Part shown: in pieces, positions 1-7,619 of the stretch
How the letters are laid out: every line of letters starts with the position of its first letter
How positions within the stretch are numbered: position 1 is the first letter of the stretch
Assembly: GCA_032353305.1 (NCBI GenBank)
Contig: JAUCNG010395923.1
Coordinates: 1 to 10,694, forward strand
DNA length: 10,694 nt
Origin: Cephalothrix spiralis
Taxonomy: Eukaryota > Nemertea > Palaeonemertea > Archinemertea > Cephalotrichidae
Direction of reading: 5' to 3'
Notes under the pieces: generated by a model
The model's input: the letters and a program-made list of their open reading frames with translations, nothing else
What the model was told of the DNA's origin: nothing
Databases searched by the model: none
Made by a program: the position numbers and the translations under genes

Positions 1-592
1 TAACAATCGGCTCAGATACCTGTAAAAAAAATTTCAAGCAAATAGATTAATGCTAACTACCAAAACGAGGCGTGACATCCACACATACAGACAACGCGCG
101 TACCAAGTGAGCTAATAAAACTCGTATATCTTATTTATATCATTTACATTAGATTCCATGACTACAATTAGAGCGAAACAAAAAGAAATTTCAAAACCTT
201 AAAACTGATTATGAAGAAGAGGCTAATCTAATTTGTACCAGGCCGGCTGAGGGGTGATAAGAACTCTAGCTGGATATATAAATGTAGGCTATGACAGGTG
301 TCCTTTTTTTACTCTCCCTCAATGCTAAAAATGATCGTTTCATCGTAAACTGCTTTACAGTCACTGTTTCAACTGATTTCTTGACTTCAATTGTACAGCA
401 CTAGTGGGTTTGTGCACATATACATGTTCAATTTGGTTTATTGATTTGCCCTTCTCGACATTCAAAATTGTTATCAAAATTATTTTAAAACTAAACAGCA
501 TGCAGGGATATATAATTGGTTAGTAGTTAGTAATGGATAATACCAGTTTAGTAAATCTAATGGGTAAATATTAAATAATTTAATAAAAGAGT

Positions 593-660
593 CTATGCGC
601 ATTTCTTAGAACTATGCGCATTTTTTAGAATTTCTTAGAATCTATGCGTATTCTAATAGA
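593..660. repeat. Short imperfect tandem repeat
   Basis: Three units share the core CTATGCG(C/T)ATT followed by a TTAGAA-like or TAATAGA segment, starting near 593, 612 and 642. The first two are spaced 19 bases apart and the third 30 bases further on. It lies in the 3' flank of NOP56, and no function is evident. Confidence 0.6.
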
Positions 661-1407
661 GCAAGTGTCGGATCGCAGATTCCAAACTGATGCCATGGGT
701 CATCTAAATATACAATAGAATATATGAAGCTCCCTTGAATCCTGGAGGAATCCTCGAGTGCAATATGATGGCCATATGTAGCATCTTCAAAGAACTTAAA
801 AATACGACTTATGAACCCAATTTGATTTACTAAACGAGCATTGTGACATGTACCTAATAAACATATCCAACAAATAGGAAATATAGGAAATCCTTTGTTT
901 TAATGTAGGAGAAAATGTCGATTTTTGGCCAAAATATAAGATTTTTAGGACAAGTTGTACAATATACCACTACTCCAATATCTTGAAAAGCCTTGATGAC
1001 AATTTTTTCGCGCTTTCTGTCATAACTAGACCAAAAAACTAGTTGCGACATACAATTATTGAAGGCAAATTTTTGAATTAAAAAATAGTCCGCGACATAC
1101 AATTTGAACAGTCTAAAATATATATTTTGGGTTGGATTGTTTGTCTAAGATATAGGTTCTATTAACTATAGGAGAATTTAGGATTCCTATTTTTCTATAT
1201 GAAGTATACATTAAGCACGCACATGTCAACATAAACGGGTTTTAAAACGTAACAACAGAACTGTAATATCCCAAATCCACCATAGGAACTTAAGAGAAAA
1301 GACCACTTACAGCTCTACCCATCAGAACGGTTGGCAATACTGTCTTTCCGAAACCAAAAAGCCTAAAATCAAACAAAAATATAAAATATCCTCAAGACCT
1401 TGCTTCA

Positions 1408-1413
1408 TTTATT
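1408..1413 (-). terminator. Candidate poly(A) signal AATAAA for NOP56
   Basis: The minus strand reads AATAAA here, about 325 bases after the NOP56 stop, followed within 50 bases by a T- and G-rich stretch (1360-1385 on the plus strand is its complement). It is the first exact AATAAA I noticed downstream of the stop. In AT-rich DNA this hexamer arises often by chance, so the assignment is tentative. Confidence 0.3.
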
Positions 1414-1736
1414 GAACGGATCCTAGAAACATGATTTGTCTTATAAAATTTATCATTTGTTATTTACAAAATAAAATCAAAAAATTTCAGTCAAGATTAT
1501 ATAACAAGACATATCTCTTCATCGTAGAACTTGCTAAAAATTGTTACCCTCTGTTAACTTGTGTTTAAAAATAAACTCTATCCGCCGATGGCGCGGAATC
1601 AGCAAATAATATTTGAAGCGCGGAAAATTAACTGTAAGAATTTACAATTATGTTTTCCATCGTAAGATATTCTGTACATAAGATAACAACATTATAACAG
1701 TAAATGCATCACCATGGTTCCATCTGCGTCAGAGCT

Positions 1737-1988
1737 CTATTTTTTGCTCTTCTTTTTCTTCTTTTTTGGCGTTTCATCCTCTTCTTCGGATTCTTCTTCC
1801 ACTACCTTCTTCTTTTTCGGTGTTTTCTTCTTTTTTGGTGTTTCCGCCTCTTCTTCGGCTTCTTCTACTACCATACTTTCGTCTTCGACTTCCATACTTT
1901 CATCTGCATCTTTCTTCTTTTTATCCTTCTTTTGTTTTTTCTTCTTCTTTTTATCTTTTTTAACAAGTCTTGCTGTTTCAATTGCAGC
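1737..1988 (-). CDS. NOP56: NOP56 terminal coding exon, Lys/Glu-rich tail
   Basis: This exon encodes the final 83 residues and a TAG stop at 1739-1737. It starts AAIETARLVKKDKKKKKK, which continues the post-Nop-domain helix (human has an AAAEITRKLEK-type sequence). It then becomes a low-complexity tail alternating lysine runs with acidic runs: VEDESMVVEEAEEEAETP, two TPKKKK blocks, VVEEESEEEDETP, and a final run of lysines ending KSKK. Such KKE/D tails are typical of NOP56 and NOP58 and are thought to aid nucleolar localisation. They are not needed for the catalytic core. The acceptor is TTTAAATTTCAG then GCTGCA, in phase 0, matching the donor at 8674. The tail is short compared with vertebrate NOP56. 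The opposite strand contains poly-Ser/Phe open frames that are only shadows of the lysine and glutamate codons. Confidence 0.93.
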   Translation of the reverse strand, partial: AAIETARLVKKDKKKKKKQKKDKKKKDADESMEVEDESMVVEEAEEEAETPKKKKTPKKKKVVEEESEEEDETPKKKKKKSKK

Positions 1989-2215
1989 CTGAAATTTAAA
2001 ATAAAACAACTTTAAGTATCAAGTTTAAAATCCTTCAACTAAACGGTAGATAATAGTTTTTACAAAGAAGTATTAAAAAAACACCTTTTGGCCTTCACTA
2101 TTATACAACGTATAATATATATATCTTGAATTAGTCACGTACGCTAAGGGTTTTTATGTCTTTGGGTAAGTCAGGGTAGGTGTCTCAGTGCTAAGTCACA
2201 AAATGATAAATATAG

Positions 2216-2281
2216 GACATCAGATAGGTGACTATCAGCACTAATAATATGTCCGCCCGTCACATTTTATCATCACTTGTC
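2216..2281 (-). ncRNA. SNORD43: C/D-box snoRNA, U43/SNORD43-like, copy 1
   Basis: Read on the minus strand: box C GTGATGA (2276-2270), guide core TGTGACGGGCGGA, box D' CATA (2251-2248), box C' GTGCTGA (2241-2235), AGTCAC, and box D CTGA (2223-2220). The ends GACA (2281-2278) and TGTC (2219-2216) form a four-pair terminal stem. The guide GTGACGGGCGG pairs with 18S CCGCCCGTCGC, 11 pairs with one G-U. Counting five bases from D' marks the C in ACCG[C]CCGTC, the known U43 site. The order, spacing and 66-nt length agree with vertebrate SNORD43 (about 62 nt). It is the copy nearest the 3' splice site, about 227 nt upstream of it. All boxes are canonical. Confidence 0.93.
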
Positions 2282-2439
2282 AAAATCTAGAAATTGTGTT
2301 CTAGATAAGCTACAAATATTAATAAAAGATCAACTTTTATGAAATTTTCATTAAAATCTGCGGTTTGGAAAATACTTATCCAAATTTTAGTTTTTTGGTC
2401 AAGTACTTAAAAATCAAAGATTTAACACGGTGTCTTTTA

Positions 2440-2690
2440 CAGAGTGGCCACTTTTTCACCATTTCAAAATTTCCACGACTTTTCCTCAATTTCCCTGACC
2501 AAGAGAAAAATATTGTATAGGAAATGTCTTTCGCGACATATATTTCAACATGAAAATGTCTTACACGTCAATTATTTTGTCAAGAACTTATCTTCAAGAA
2601 TATTTTTCCTCGACATTTATCAAAATTGTAAAATTCCCCGACTTTTTGAACCAAATTTTTTCCCCCAACTTTTCTTGACGAAGAATTTAA
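2440..2690. repeat. Degenerate CCCTGAC/CCCGACTTTT repeat block 1
   Basis: This block contains TTTCCCTGACCAAGAG, GTCTTTCGCGACATATAT, and CCCCGACTTTTTGAACCAAA in order. The same order with the same spacing recurs at 5640-5865. It looks like an old interspersed repeat of a type common in marine invertebrate genomes. It contains no coding potential I trust. It sits between snoRNA copies 1 and 2. Confidence 0.6.
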
Positions 2691-2827
2691 CCGAATGTAG
2701 AGCATGTGACTAATGACTATGGGTCGCTTAACAAACTGTATTCACATTATGCACTAGTCAATGAAATGAACCGCAGGAGGCGCTTAATTCGAAATGTATG
2801 TCGAAATTTTCTTTTAAATTTATATAT

Positions 2828-2895
2828 GACATCAGATACAAGTGACTATCAGCACTAATTTTATGTCCGCCCGTCACATTTCATCATCATTTGTC
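2828..2895 (-). ncRNA. SNORD43: C/D-box snoRNA, U43/SNORD43-like, copy 2
   Basis: Box C is ATGATGA (2890-2884). It is followed by the same 15-nt core TGTGACGGGCGGACA, with D' CATA, then C' GTGCTGA and box D CTGA (2835-2832). GACA (2895-2892) pairs with TGTC (2831-2828) as terminal stem. The C'-to-D segment is two bases longer than in copy 1. An overlapping second TGATGA lies one triplet inside the RNA, but alignment with the other copies fixes the outer one as box C. The predicted target is the same 18S rRNA cytidine as for copy 1. Confidence 0.92.
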
Positions 2896-3780
2896 AATTT
2901 CAAGTTGTGTTTCAATTTTTTGTCTATATAACAAAAAGCTTTAACAGTGTTGAAAACCCTATCAAATTATTTAATTACCATTTCAGGAATTCAATATGGA
3001 CATTGAAGAGATCGCGCAGCTGAATCTCGTGACAAGGCCCCGGTGCTCATTTATTGAATATAACGGCTCAAAAATGTATTAAATGAAAGGGGAGTAACGA
3101 GTTTAATATACATGTAACTAGTAATATCTTTCCCATACGGAAGGCTGTTTATATATGCAGGTGTTTTCAGACTCATGAGTAATACATGTAACGTGATTTC
3201 ACTAGGACTTCGTTAATATTGTTGTAATATGACATATGGCTGTATTACGGACAGATTCCGATCTGATGTACTGGTTGTTTACACTACAGCCGTGTAAAGT
3301 GGATCCTGTAGCTAAATGAAGTATTCTATCTACATTATTTATAGACCTTGCCATGGGAATCATAGGTCTCACCTGTACGAACTCCCCTTTTCATCATGAC
3401 CTTTGATAAATCTTAAGTAGCCCTTTCATATTTGGTATTTGAAATGAACATGAAATTCGACGAGAGTGTACATTATGTATACTTTATGAACTAGCGGTCA
3501 ATTTTGGTAGAAGCAGTCCGAACGGCATCTCTATTTCAAATGAGTTTCTAGCTATTGAAACCTATAGTCTGTCAAGTTGCTATGTATGGCAAATTCATAT
3601 TTTGAGATACCGAGGGGACGTAATCACGCCTAATCTCACTTTTATTTCTAGTGTCTATACACGGTGTCCCTAAACGTGTATTATGTTTCATTTTGTGGCA
3701 CAACTCTAAATTGTTGAGAAAATTATAGCTGATAACATAATAACATATGGCTTTGAAAATAGTTTAAATGGCTACTTTTT

Positions 3781-3912
3781 GAGAACTGCGCATGCGCGGT
3801 CGAGTTTTCGCAAAACTTAAATCTTTGTACCTCAATTTGTTAATAATTAGGGGCATGTTTCTATCAGTCCGTTATACATATGTATGACCTAAAACTAGCC
3901 GTTTTCGAGATA
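3781..3912. mobile_element. Decayed relative of the foldback element
   Basis: The stretch contains CTGCGCATGCGCGGTCGAG, then AGGGGCATGTTTCTATCAG, then a TATGACCTAAAA segment and GCCGTTTTCGAGA. The same landmarks occur in the same order in the left arm of the 508-bp palindrome (6452-6585). It appears to be a single diverged arm, with no matching inverted arm seen nearby. Confidence 0.6.
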
Positions 3913-4181
3913 TTTTTCATTAAGGGGATTTCCTTATCTCAAAAATCATGTTTTTTGCTTCCCACCCTCACACAGGTGGTGGGCCAAAAATCTAAAACCT
4001 CCTGGGATCAGCACTTTCCAAGACCTTTCCAGAAATATATAGTTTGTGGTGTCAACTACCCGCCAATATGCAATATTGGGGGGGGGGGCCGAAAATGGTA
4101 CAAATTTTGCCCTCGCCAGTTTTTCCGTCCAATTGTGTATACAGACTTCTTGAAAAATATATTATGTTTTAAAATTCATCG
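3913..4181. other. Unassigned intronic stretch with an 11-G run
   Basis: Nothing here is recognisable as a gene. The plus-strand frame across it shows no domain. A homopolymer of 11 G lies at 4078-4088 just after CAATATGCAATATTG, a small palindrome. The sequence is less AT-rich than its surroundings and may be another old repeat. Confidence 0.4.
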
Positions 4182-4247
4182 GACATCAGATATGTGACTA
4201 TCAGCACTAATATTCTGTCCGCCCGTCACATTTCATCATCATTTGTC
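4182..4247 (-). ncRNA. SNORD43: C/D-box snoRNA, U43/SNORD43-like, copy 3
   Basis: Box C is ATGATGA (4242-4236), followed by the guide core, D' CAGA (the same D' as I recall for vertebrate U43), C' GTGCTGA and box D CTGA (4189-4186). Terminal stem: GACA (4247-4244) with TGTC (4185-4182). The guide start ATGTGAC can also pair over seven bases with GTCACAT just upstream of box D. The flank beyond box C resembles that of copy 4 for some 150 bases, evidence of segmental duplication. Confidence 0.92.
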
Positions 4248-4389
4248 AATTTCAAGAAGTGTTCTAAGTTCAGTTACATGTATTAATGATTAGATTAAAA
4301 TATCAAAATTGTATTAAGCCGAGTGAAGAATAAGAGAAAATATTTCTATTTTTCCAGTTTTAAAATAGCGGTATTGTTGTCAAATCAGG

Positions 4390-4740
4390 TTGTTTACAGA
4401 TTTACCAGGATCATTTTCCCTGACCATTTCCCTGACTTTCTTAATTTTCATTATCGAAATATCAGCAACTCTATTTCTAAACAAAAACAGATTTATCTTA
4501 AAGTAAACAAATACAAAGAGCAAGTCTCAATTTTTTATATAAATCTTACATACAAGTGTAATAAATCTGAACCGCGCCAGAGGCGCTGAAAATTTTGAGT
4601 TTGTAAGTATAATTTAAGAACATTTTTTGTATTTCAGAAAATTTTCCCTGACCACAAAGATGAATTTCCCGACTTTCCCTGACCAATTTTCAATTTCCTG
4701 ACTTTCCAGGTTTCCCTGACCCTGTAGACCCCCTTAAAAT
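4390..4740. repeat. Degenerate CCCTGAC repeat block 2
   Basis: Several TTTCCCTGACC and CCTGACTTTC motifs occur at 4417-4440 and 4640-4735, ending in a TTTCCCTGACCCTGTAGACC end motif. The block lies between snoRNA copies 3 and 4 and is related to the blocks at 2440, 5280 and 5640. Confidence 0.6.
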
Positions 4741-4748
4741 ATATATTT

Positions 4749-4816
4749 AACATCAGATAATGTGACTTTCAGCATTAGCACTATGTCCGCCCGTCACATT
4801 TAATCATCATTTTGTT
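4749..4816 (-). ncRNA. SNORD43: C/D-box snoRNA, U43/SNORD43-like, copy 4
   Basis: Box C is ATGATGA (4810-4804), then the identical guide core, D' CATA, C' ATGCTGA and box D CTGA (4756-4753). The terminal stem reads AACA (4816-4813) with TGTT (4752-4749). Compared with copies 1-3 (GACA with TGTC), both members of the outer G-C pair have changed together to A-U. There is one extra unpaired A between stem and box C. The C' and AAGTCAC segment is intermediate between copies 1-3 and copies 5-6. Confidence 0.9.
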
Positions 4817-5279
4817 TAATTTCAAAAAGTGCTCTCTTAAGTTCAGTTCAGGAAGAAAAAATCATTTTGCGCGCCTTCTTATGTAAAAATAGAATTAAAA
4901 ATCATACTTTATCGAACCGGGCGAAGACATAGGGGAAACATATGTTTTCCAGTTATAAAAGTATTCTTGTTTTAAGATCGATAATAATTTGTCTCTTACA
5001 TTATTGTACCCTGTTTTATCCTATTATGAATTTTTGCAACAAATATGACTTGTAAGACTAACATTTTAAAGGGATTGACCATTAAAGTGTATGCAAACTA
5101 GAACCAGGCCTGTCATTTTCCGTTTCACCAGACTAAGCAACGCGTTTTTCAAAAGGTCCTCTTATAACCCCCATCCCCGCCCTGACAAAATTTAGACTTT
5201 TTCCAGATTTACAAGCCGAGTCGAAACATTTTAAGGACTTAATATAATATACTTTTTTATCAACAGACCGCCAACAACT

Positions 5280-5390
5280 TTCCGAAAACAAATTTCCATG
5301 ACATTTCCCTGGCATATTCATCAAATGACCAGTCACGACATCTTGAAAAATATGACATTTCCAGACCTGTGGTGACCAAGTTAAACTTTG
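5280..5390. repeat. Degenerate CCCTGAC repeat block 3
   Basis: A shorter, more decayed block with ATTTCCATGACATTTCCCTGG and TGACATTTCCAGACCTG-like sequence, placed between snoRNA copies 4 and 5. Its relation to the other blocks is weaker and rests on the motif and its place in the array. Confidence 0.4.
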
Positions 5391-5466
5391 TACCCTTTTA
5401 TCTTATTCATTTTTAGTTTTCAATATTTTCCAAATGTCTTACTAAACTTTTCGACTACACGTCCTT

Positions 5467-5537
5467 GTACTATCAGGTAACTAGTGACTTTCAACAGTAA
5501 TTTTCTGTCCGCCCGTCACAATTATCATCATTTGTAC
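5467..5537 (-). ncRNA. SNORD43: C/D-box snoRNA, U43/SNORD43-like, copy 5
   Basis: Box C is ATGATGA (5531-5525), then TGTGACGGGCGGACA with D' CAGA and box D CTGA (5476-5473). The C' box is weaker, CTGTTGA. The terminal stem has a different sequence from copies 1-4: GTAC (5537-5534) pairs with GTAC (5470-5467), leaving AA and TA as internal unpaired bases. The C'-to-D interval is the longest of the set. The guide is unchanged although both flanks have diverged. Confidence 0.88.
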
Positions 5538-5639
5538 TATTATTAGAAGAAGACGCACCCAAAAGCAAAAACATATTCTTTGAAGTTTAATGGAAGGCAT
5601 CAGCAAATCAATTATTTGAATACCAGAAATTGTCAAAAT

Positions 5640-5865
5640 AATGAAAAAATTTCCCTGACCAAGCGACAAATAATTTGCCATTTAATTGTCTTTCGCGAAA
5701 TATATTTTTTAATGAAAATGCATTTCACCGCAAATAATTTATCATGAACCAAATCCTCTGGAATATTTTCCCCCGACTTTTATCAAAATTTGAAAATTCC
5801 CTGTCTTTTTTAACCAAAATTGTTTTCCCCGAAATTCCCTGATTTCCAGGTTAGTGGTCATTCTG
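5640..5865. repeat. Degenerate CCCTGAC repeat block 4
   Basis: This block runs from TTTCCCTGACCAAGCGAC through GTCTTTCGCGAAATATAT, CCCCGACTTTTATCAAAA and ATTCCCTGATTTCCAGGTT. It is collinear with the block at 2440-2690 and lies between snoRNA copies 5 and 6, supporting duplication of a unit made of one snoRNA plus one repeat. Confidence 0.6.
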
Positions 5866-5882
5866 ATAATTAAGTCTAAAAC

Positions 5883-5938
5883 TGTCCAAAATTAAGTATA
5901 TTCGCCTTTATGTCCAAAATTAAGTATATTCGCGTTTA
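5883..5938. repeat. Two-copy 28-bp tandem repeat
   Basis: The unit begins TGTCCAAAATTAAGTATATT and continues CGC(C/G)TTTA. Copies at 5883-5910 and 5911-5938 differ at one base, so the duplication is recent. Confidence 0.9.
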
Positions 5939-6194
5939 TGACCTATCGATTTTATTACGGTATACTTTATATATGGAGAGGCATCACCCCTGATTTAATA
6001 GCCGCTTAAGTTGAGAGTTCATAGCGAGCCAAGTATATCATAAATTCTCAATGATAAATATCTGGGTTATCCGGCCGGGTTCTTTCAGATTGCGAAGTGC
6101 AATTTTTAGCATCTGACACACAGTTTCTGTCTTAGTACGAAAATAACCAATGTGCATTACAATTACTGAGTCTAGCACATACTATAACAACTTT

Positions 6195-6270
6195 TTCTAC
6201 TTACTTCAGTAAAGTGACTTTCAACAGTATTTATCTGTCCGCCCGTCACATGATTTCATCACAAGTAGAA
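6195..6270 (-). ncRNA. SNORD43: C/D-box snoRNA, U43/SNORD43-like, copy 6
   Basis: Box C is GTGATGA (6262-6256), followed by the identical guide core with D' CAGA, C' CTGTTGA as in copy 5, and box D CTGA (6209-6206). The terminal stem is the longest of the six: TTCTACTT (6270-6263) pairs with AAGTAGAA (6202-6195) over eight bases, with AGT left unpaired after box D. Along the transcript this is the first of the six copies. It lies close to the foldback element at 6356-6863. Confidence 0.88.
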
Positions 6271-6355
6271 TATTTGTTAGGGCTGGTTAGGGCACATAAT
6301 TCGGAATCCGACAAAAATGGTTTTGGCGAGACTTCAGTACACAGTTCTAGTAAGT

Positions 6356-6863
6356 AGTGCCGAGAAAAATGATTAGCGGGGATTTTCCCCCTGATGTATG
6401 CTTTTTCAGCACGCGCAGTAAGAAAAAAGTTACCTTGTCGTTTTCGAGAAATGCGCATGCGCAGTCGAGTTTTAGGGTTGCGCACGGGCAAATCGAAAAC
6501 AGTTCAACGGATAATGGAAGAATAGGGGCATGTTTCTATCTGTCTGTAATACAATTATATGACGTAAAATCATCCGTTACCGAGTTAATGATAATGACGT
6601 CACAGTCGAGTCTCGAGTCGAAACACTTATTAATAACTCTGTAACGGAAGATTTTACGTCATATAATTGTATTAGAGACAAATAGAAACATGCCTCTATT
6701 CTTTCAAAATCCGTTGTAACTTTTTCGATTTGCGCATGCGAAACCCTAAAATTCGACTGCGCATGCGCATTTCTCGAAAACGACAAGGTAACTTTTTCTT
6801 ACTGCGCGTGCTGAAAAAACATACATCAGGGGGCAAATTCCCGCTAATCGTTTTCTCGGCACT
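6356..6863. mobile_element. 508-bp foldback (long inverted repeat) element
   Basis: The left arm, starting AGTGCCGAGAAAAATGATTA, is matched almost throughout by the reverse complement of the right arm ending TAATCGTTTTCTCGGCACT. Each arm is about 240 bp and appears roughly 90 percent identical by eye. The arms meet at a short loop around 6598-6626 that contains GAGTCTCGAGTC. Inside each arm lie GCGCATGCGCAGTCGA, GGCATGTTTCTAT and ATACAATTATATGACGTAAAA. There is no transposase frame. The two overlapping frames that run along the arms on opposite strands encode nearly the same peptide, as expected for a palindrome. I could not define a clean target-site duplication. This is a MITE-like or foldback non-autonomous transposon. 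Confidence 0.85.
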
Positions 6864-7619
6864 CAAGTGTGACTAAACCCACCTATCCGGTAGCCATGTC
6901 TGGCTTCCTGTTTATTGACCCTGCAAGTCCACTTTCGCAAGGTGAGGCCAACAACCTGGAGACCGCCGAACTTTATTCACGCAATATCTTGCACTTATAT
7001 TGTCCGAATACTTCTTATTCCTAATCAATGCTAATAACCACTACTATTTAGCACGTACGCATGTACGAAGTAATCATTAGTTATTTATTTAAAGAACTAT
7101 TTATTTTGAAATCGTCAAATTAATTTGAATGACATTAAAATTTCAAGACAAGTACATTTGGCCTTTACACATGAGGTCATTTTTCTGAGATCGTCATAAC
7201 AAGACTTTAATTGAGCTTCTAATAATAAATAATAAGGTGTCTATCATTAAGAATTCTGCATTTGCAAACGAAACGTGCATTTTCACTAGATCTTAAACAA
7301 GAATAAGACGTTCAAAGATCCTTAAAATAACCTGCCTGGTTCATTTTCAAGAGGTTACATAGTCGCTTCTTGTTATCTATCCTCGGATTTGCGTCACTGT
7401 CGCTTTGTTTTCGCATAAAGTTTCAATCACGGAGCCAATTAACACTGGTCATTCCTCTTTACAAATAAATATTTACTGATTAAAAGTGCATGCTTTCCAT
7501 TGGTTATCATGATAGTGATCCATTGTTGTCATGTCATTGAAGGACAACATACCGAGATTAAGTAGCAAAAAATATTGTTGATTCCTAAATGCTAGTTTAA
7601 TCATAGACCACTAATAATG

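Larger units (their letters stand above)
1..1736. other. 3' flank and probable 3' UTR of NOP56; no other gene seen
   Basis: This stretch lies downstream of the NOP56 stop on the minus strand. Its proximal part should be 3' UTR. I see no conserved protein motif on either strand. The longest frame, on the minus strand near 854-1102, is AT-rich and has no recognisable features. A small imperfect tandem repeat lies at 593-660. The rest is unremarkable AT-rich sequence. Confidence 0.6.

Noticed and set aside
1704-2015. Plus-strand open frames rich in Phe, Leu and Ser
   Set aside because: They are the antisense of the lysine- and glutamate-rich NOP56 tail and have no independent support.
3392-3398. 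Isolated box C-like ATGATGA on the minus strand
   Set aside because: No CTGA lies within a snoRNA-sized distance downstream and there is no guide resemblance.
2216-6270. Reading the repeated 66-76 bp units as a CRISPR-like or plain interspersed repeat
   Set aside because: Spacing is irregular and large, and the conserved positions coincide exactly with C, D', C' and D boxes and an rRNA guide.
6246-6786. Open frames on both strands along the foldback element with similar peptides
   Set aside because: The similarity comes from the palindrome itself. The peptides match no family I know and overlap a snoRNA at one end.
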